DNA of 34,526 nucleotides from the NCBI GenBank assembly GCA_030655835.1, contig JAUSPC010000082.1, positions 1 through 34,526 of the forward strand. Reading direction: 5' to 3'. A program made the translations under genes and the position numbers. Source of the stretch: Pelolinea sp. GTDB lineage: Bacteria; Chloroflexota; Anaerolineae; Anaerolineales; Anaerolineaceae. Below, piece after piece: positions 32,652 to 34,526 of the stretch (positions are counted from its first letter, which is position 1; each line of letters begins with the position of its first letter). Under the pieces are notes generated by a model. It made no database searches and was not told the DNA's origin. It worked only from the letters and a program-made list of their open reading frames with translations.

Positions 32652-34013
32652 TCAATCTTCCAAATCAACCACTTTAAGTTCCGCACCTTCTGGTGTCTTG
32701 AAGACCATGAAGACTAAGTTTAATACGATTCCAGCAACTGCGGCAAAGGCGATCGCTGGTAAACCATCAGGGAAAACTCCTGGAATCGGGAGTGGTATAT
32801 TACCGCCGAGACCAATATGCCCGCCGATGCCAAGCACGAGGATCGTAGCGCCGATTGCCAGCTGGCGGGGATCATATAGGTTGACTTTTTCAGCTTGTAT
32901 GAGGGCAACACCCTGCATGCCAATTAGGCCAAAGAAGTAGATTGCTAGACCGCCTGAAACTGCAATGGGAATTACGCCAACGGCTGCAGAAAGTTTTCCA
33001 ATGAAGCCAAGCATTATAGCCATAATACCGGCTGTTATTAGAGTCGGACCTGAGTAGTTGCGGGTAATCACCATCAGAGAATTGTTCTCACCATAGTTAG
33101 TTCCTGCAACACCACCGAACATACCATTGATCATATCTCCGAGGCCATCCAGAATCAGGTTCAGTCCGATCAATTCGCGCAAGTTATATTTCTTTTTTCC
33201 CATATTTGTGGCCAGGTTATCAACATACAAACTGATCTGATATAGGTGCGCTGTTGATTCAGGAATGGTAGCGATAGCGATGATCGCAATTGCGGCAACG
33301 GATTCCCATGCTTTTGGTGAAGTAAATGCCGGGAAAGTTATTTTCGGAAGCGCAAACCATGCGGCAGCGCCCACAGGGCTAAGATCAACCAGCCCAAACA
33401 ATGCACTGGCAAGGATCCCTACGAGTGCACCCAGCAGCACAGGGATTAGCCCGAGAAATCCTTTTCCCTGCAAATACACAGAGAAGATTATGGTTGCTAG
33501 TAATGTGATAAATGCAACCAGCCAGTTTGCTGCAGCCATATTCAAAGCAGCTGCTGATAGAGCAATGCCAATAACCGCAGCTACGGAACCTGTAATAATG
33601 GGCGGCAAGAATTTGTCAATAAATTTACGGCCCCCTGCACGACGTACAATGAGACCTACCAGGATGTTGACCACACCCGTGGCAACGATTCCGACTTGCG
33701 CAAGTGCGACCTTATCCTGTGCATACACGCCGAATTCAGCATTGGTAATTGCCAATGTGGCAGCAATGTAGCTGAAACTTGAGCCATAATACAAAGGAAT
33801 AAATTTGCCGGCAATCTGCTTGGAAAGGATAAGCGCAGTGATCGTTGCAAGACCGGAAACTGCCAATACGGTGCCAACGTCAAAGCCTACTAATAACGCG
33901 ACCAAGATCGTGGCCGGGAACATTGCCAGGACATGCTGGAAGCCAAGTACCAACATTCGCCCTAGTGGAGGTGTATCATTTGGTAGATACCCTACTATTT
34001 TCTTTTGTGCCAT
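32652..34013 (-). CDS. uraA: NCS2 uracil/xanthine permease (UraA-like)
   Basis: 453 residues with about 14 membrane segments. The NCS2 signature is present: TNYGENNSLMVITRNYS (UraA has TTYGENIGVMAITR). The Glu of the substrate site lies in ATIPESTAHLYQI, at the position of UraA Glu241. N-terminal PPLGRMLVLGFQHVLAMF, with QHVLAMF, is diagnostic of proton-nucleobase symporters. RBS AGGAGA on the minus strand. The Ser-Thr-Ala after the Glu differs from the EHIGHL of UraA, so uracil versus xanthine cannot be settled. It faces the other transport genes and supplies a fourth nucleobase/nucleoside import route. Confidence 0.92.
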   Translation of the reverse strand: MAQKKIVGYLPNDTPPLGRMLVLGFQHVLAMFPATILVALLVGFDVGTVLAVSGLATITALILSKQIAGKFIPLYYGSSFSYIAATLAITNAEFGVYAQDKVALAQVGIVATGVVNILVGLIVRRAGGRKFIDKFLPPIITGSVAAVIGIALSAAALNMAAANWLVAFITLLATIIFSVYLQGKGFLGLIPVLLGALVGILASALFGLVDLSPVGAAAWFALPKITFPAFTSPKAWESVAAIAIIAIATIPESTAHLYQISLYVDNLATNMGKKKYNLRELIGLNLILDGLGDMINGMFGGVAGTNYGENNSLMVITRNYSGPTLITAGIMAIMLGFIGKLSAAVGVIPIAVSGGLAIYFFGLIGMQGVALIQAEKVNLYDPRQLAIGATILVLGIGGHIGLGGNIPLPIPGVFPDGLPAIAFAAVAGIVLNLVFMVFKTPEGAELKVVDLED

Positions 34014-34120
34014 TTTTAATTCTCCTATTTTTTTATATTTTTATTTTTTCAATTATTAAACGTTGATATTTTGTATTGCAATTGAAATAATGCGTGAAGC
34101 ATATCTAATAATAAGAAATC

Positions 34121-34130
34121 ACCTCCCTTT
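34121..34130 (-). promoter_or_regulatory. Orphan Shine-Dalgarno (AAAGGGAGGT) in the uraA leader
   Basis: On the minus strand this lies 107 nt before the uraA ATG, which has its own AGGAGA. No start codon follows at usable distance. It is the fourth example of this leader layout. Confidence 0.55.
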
Positions 34131-34165
34131 GTAGTTGAATACACATTCTATTTACCCCCGTTAAT

Positions 34166-34184
34166 AACATTTCATTGAAATGTT
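34166..34184 (-). promoter_or_regulatory. Palindromic operator-like site upstream of uraA
   Basis: AACATTTCA and TGAAATGTT are perfect complements around one central base. On the minus strand it lies between a TATAAT (34211-34216) and the leader Shine-Dalgarno. The -35 at matching distance is poor. A second short inverted repeat, TTCTA...TAGAA, lies at 34223-34237. A regulator-binding role is inferred. Confidence 0.5.
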
Positions 34185-34350
34185 CTAATTTTGAAATCTC
34201 AGATGACCATATTATAAGCATATTCTATTTTTTAGAATCCCTTAATGCTGTTCATCGGGCTGCGGTTAAATAATTCGATGAAATTTAGAAAATACTTTAG
34301 ATGATTCTAAACTTGTATGTAGTATACATCTTACCTCTTGGATTCAAGTC

Positions 34351-34526
34351 TCAAGTGCAACCGTGATTATTTAAGAATACCATAGGTGATGTGAAAGACA
34401 GACACTTCTTGGGTCTTGTATTCAATCGATTTTCAGCAAATTGAATGTCCGCATTCGTTAATTTACTAAAATCAGTGTTTTTGGGAATGTATTGGCGAAT
34501 CAGCCCATTCGTATTTTCATTGGTCC
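34351..34526 (-). mobile_element. IS30-family transposase, C-terminal end (runs off the window)
   Basis: The minus strand reads 57 codons to TGA (34351-34353). It begins TNENTNGLIRQYIPKNTDF, then NRLNTRPKKCLSFTSP, the conserved end of the DDE domain of IS30-family transposases (NTNGLIRQYFPKGTDF, LNNRPRK). The N-terminal part lies beyond the right edge, so whether the element is intact is unknown. Its terminal inverted repeat should lie within 34240-34350, but I could not fix it. Confidence 0.88.

Noticed and set aside
33265-33771. 168-codon plus-strand open frame
   Set aside because: It is the antisense shadow of the NCS2 permease; composition is Ala/Pro/Thr-rich without motifs.
1-34526. CRISPR array, rRNA genes, phage or toxin-antitoxin modules
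   Set aside because: No regularly spaced repeats, rRNA segments, phage structural genes or paired small ORFs of toxin-antitoxin type were seen.

Overview
The window looks like chromosome from an anaerobic bacterium, most plausibly a Chloroflexota (Anaerolineae-like) genome or metagenome bin. This is inferred from the mix of genes: a short-type methylmalonyl-CoA mutase subunit beside its epimerase, a GH13 glucosidase, BMP-type nucleoside ABC transporters with acidic lipoprotein linkers, ECF transporters and HD-GYP remnants. No marker gene proves the assignment.

Left part (1-10.1 kb, housekeeping-like): the tail of an unknown gene, a slipin, an OMP-decarboxylase-superfamily protein, an alpha-glucosidase, methylmalonyl-CoA mutase (substrate-binding subunit only) and methylmalonyl-CoA epimerase. 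Then comes a decayed HD-GYP fragment and a Feo ferrous-iron operon: a DtxR-like regulator fused to a FeoA domain, a separate FeoA, and a FeoB split into a GTPase polypeptide and a membrane polypeptide. The operon has a clear promoter overlapped by DtxR/SirR-like boxes. A SAM methyltransferase follows.

Middle part (10.2-18.9 kb, accessory): a 120-bp MITE-like element and a consensus promoter precede an RpiR regulator, a fused two-domain EcfA, EcfT, an MtnA-like isomerase, a methylthioinosine-type phosphorylase, an ECF substrate-binding subunit and an MTA/SAH deaminase. A 45-codon stump of a Cys/Met-metabolism PLP enzyme and a small glycine-rich membrane protein close the unit. Together these read as a dedicated uptake and deamination-phosphorolysis-isomerisation route for 5'-methylthioadenosine-like nucleosides. 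The isomerase has His where MtnA has its catalytic Asp. A 68-bp tRNA-Lys-like direct repeat brackets the block.

Right part (19-34.5 kb): a GntR/UTRA regulator with a three-unit operator, two tandem BtpA/SgcQ-family TIM barrels, a complete BMP-type ABC importer (lipoprotein, ATPase, two permeases), a phosphotriesterase-family hydrolase and a PfkB sugar/nucleoside kinase. After a 1-kb decayed gap comes a second BMP lipoprotein and ATPase without permeases. That unit ends at a fragment of a methylmalonyl-CoA epimerase gene. A minus-strand NCS2 uracil/xanthine permease and the 3' end of an IS30-family transposase complete the window. A second dispersed repeat (46 bp) flanks the whole 10.3-29.3 kb accessory segment.

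The theme of the accessory region is scavenging of nucleosides and nucleobases by four separate transport systems. Four transport genes (EcfS, both BMP lipoproteins, UraA) share an unusual leader: a strong AAAGGAGGT-like Shine-Dalgarno sequence 77-107 nt ahead of the true start, with no start codon next to it.
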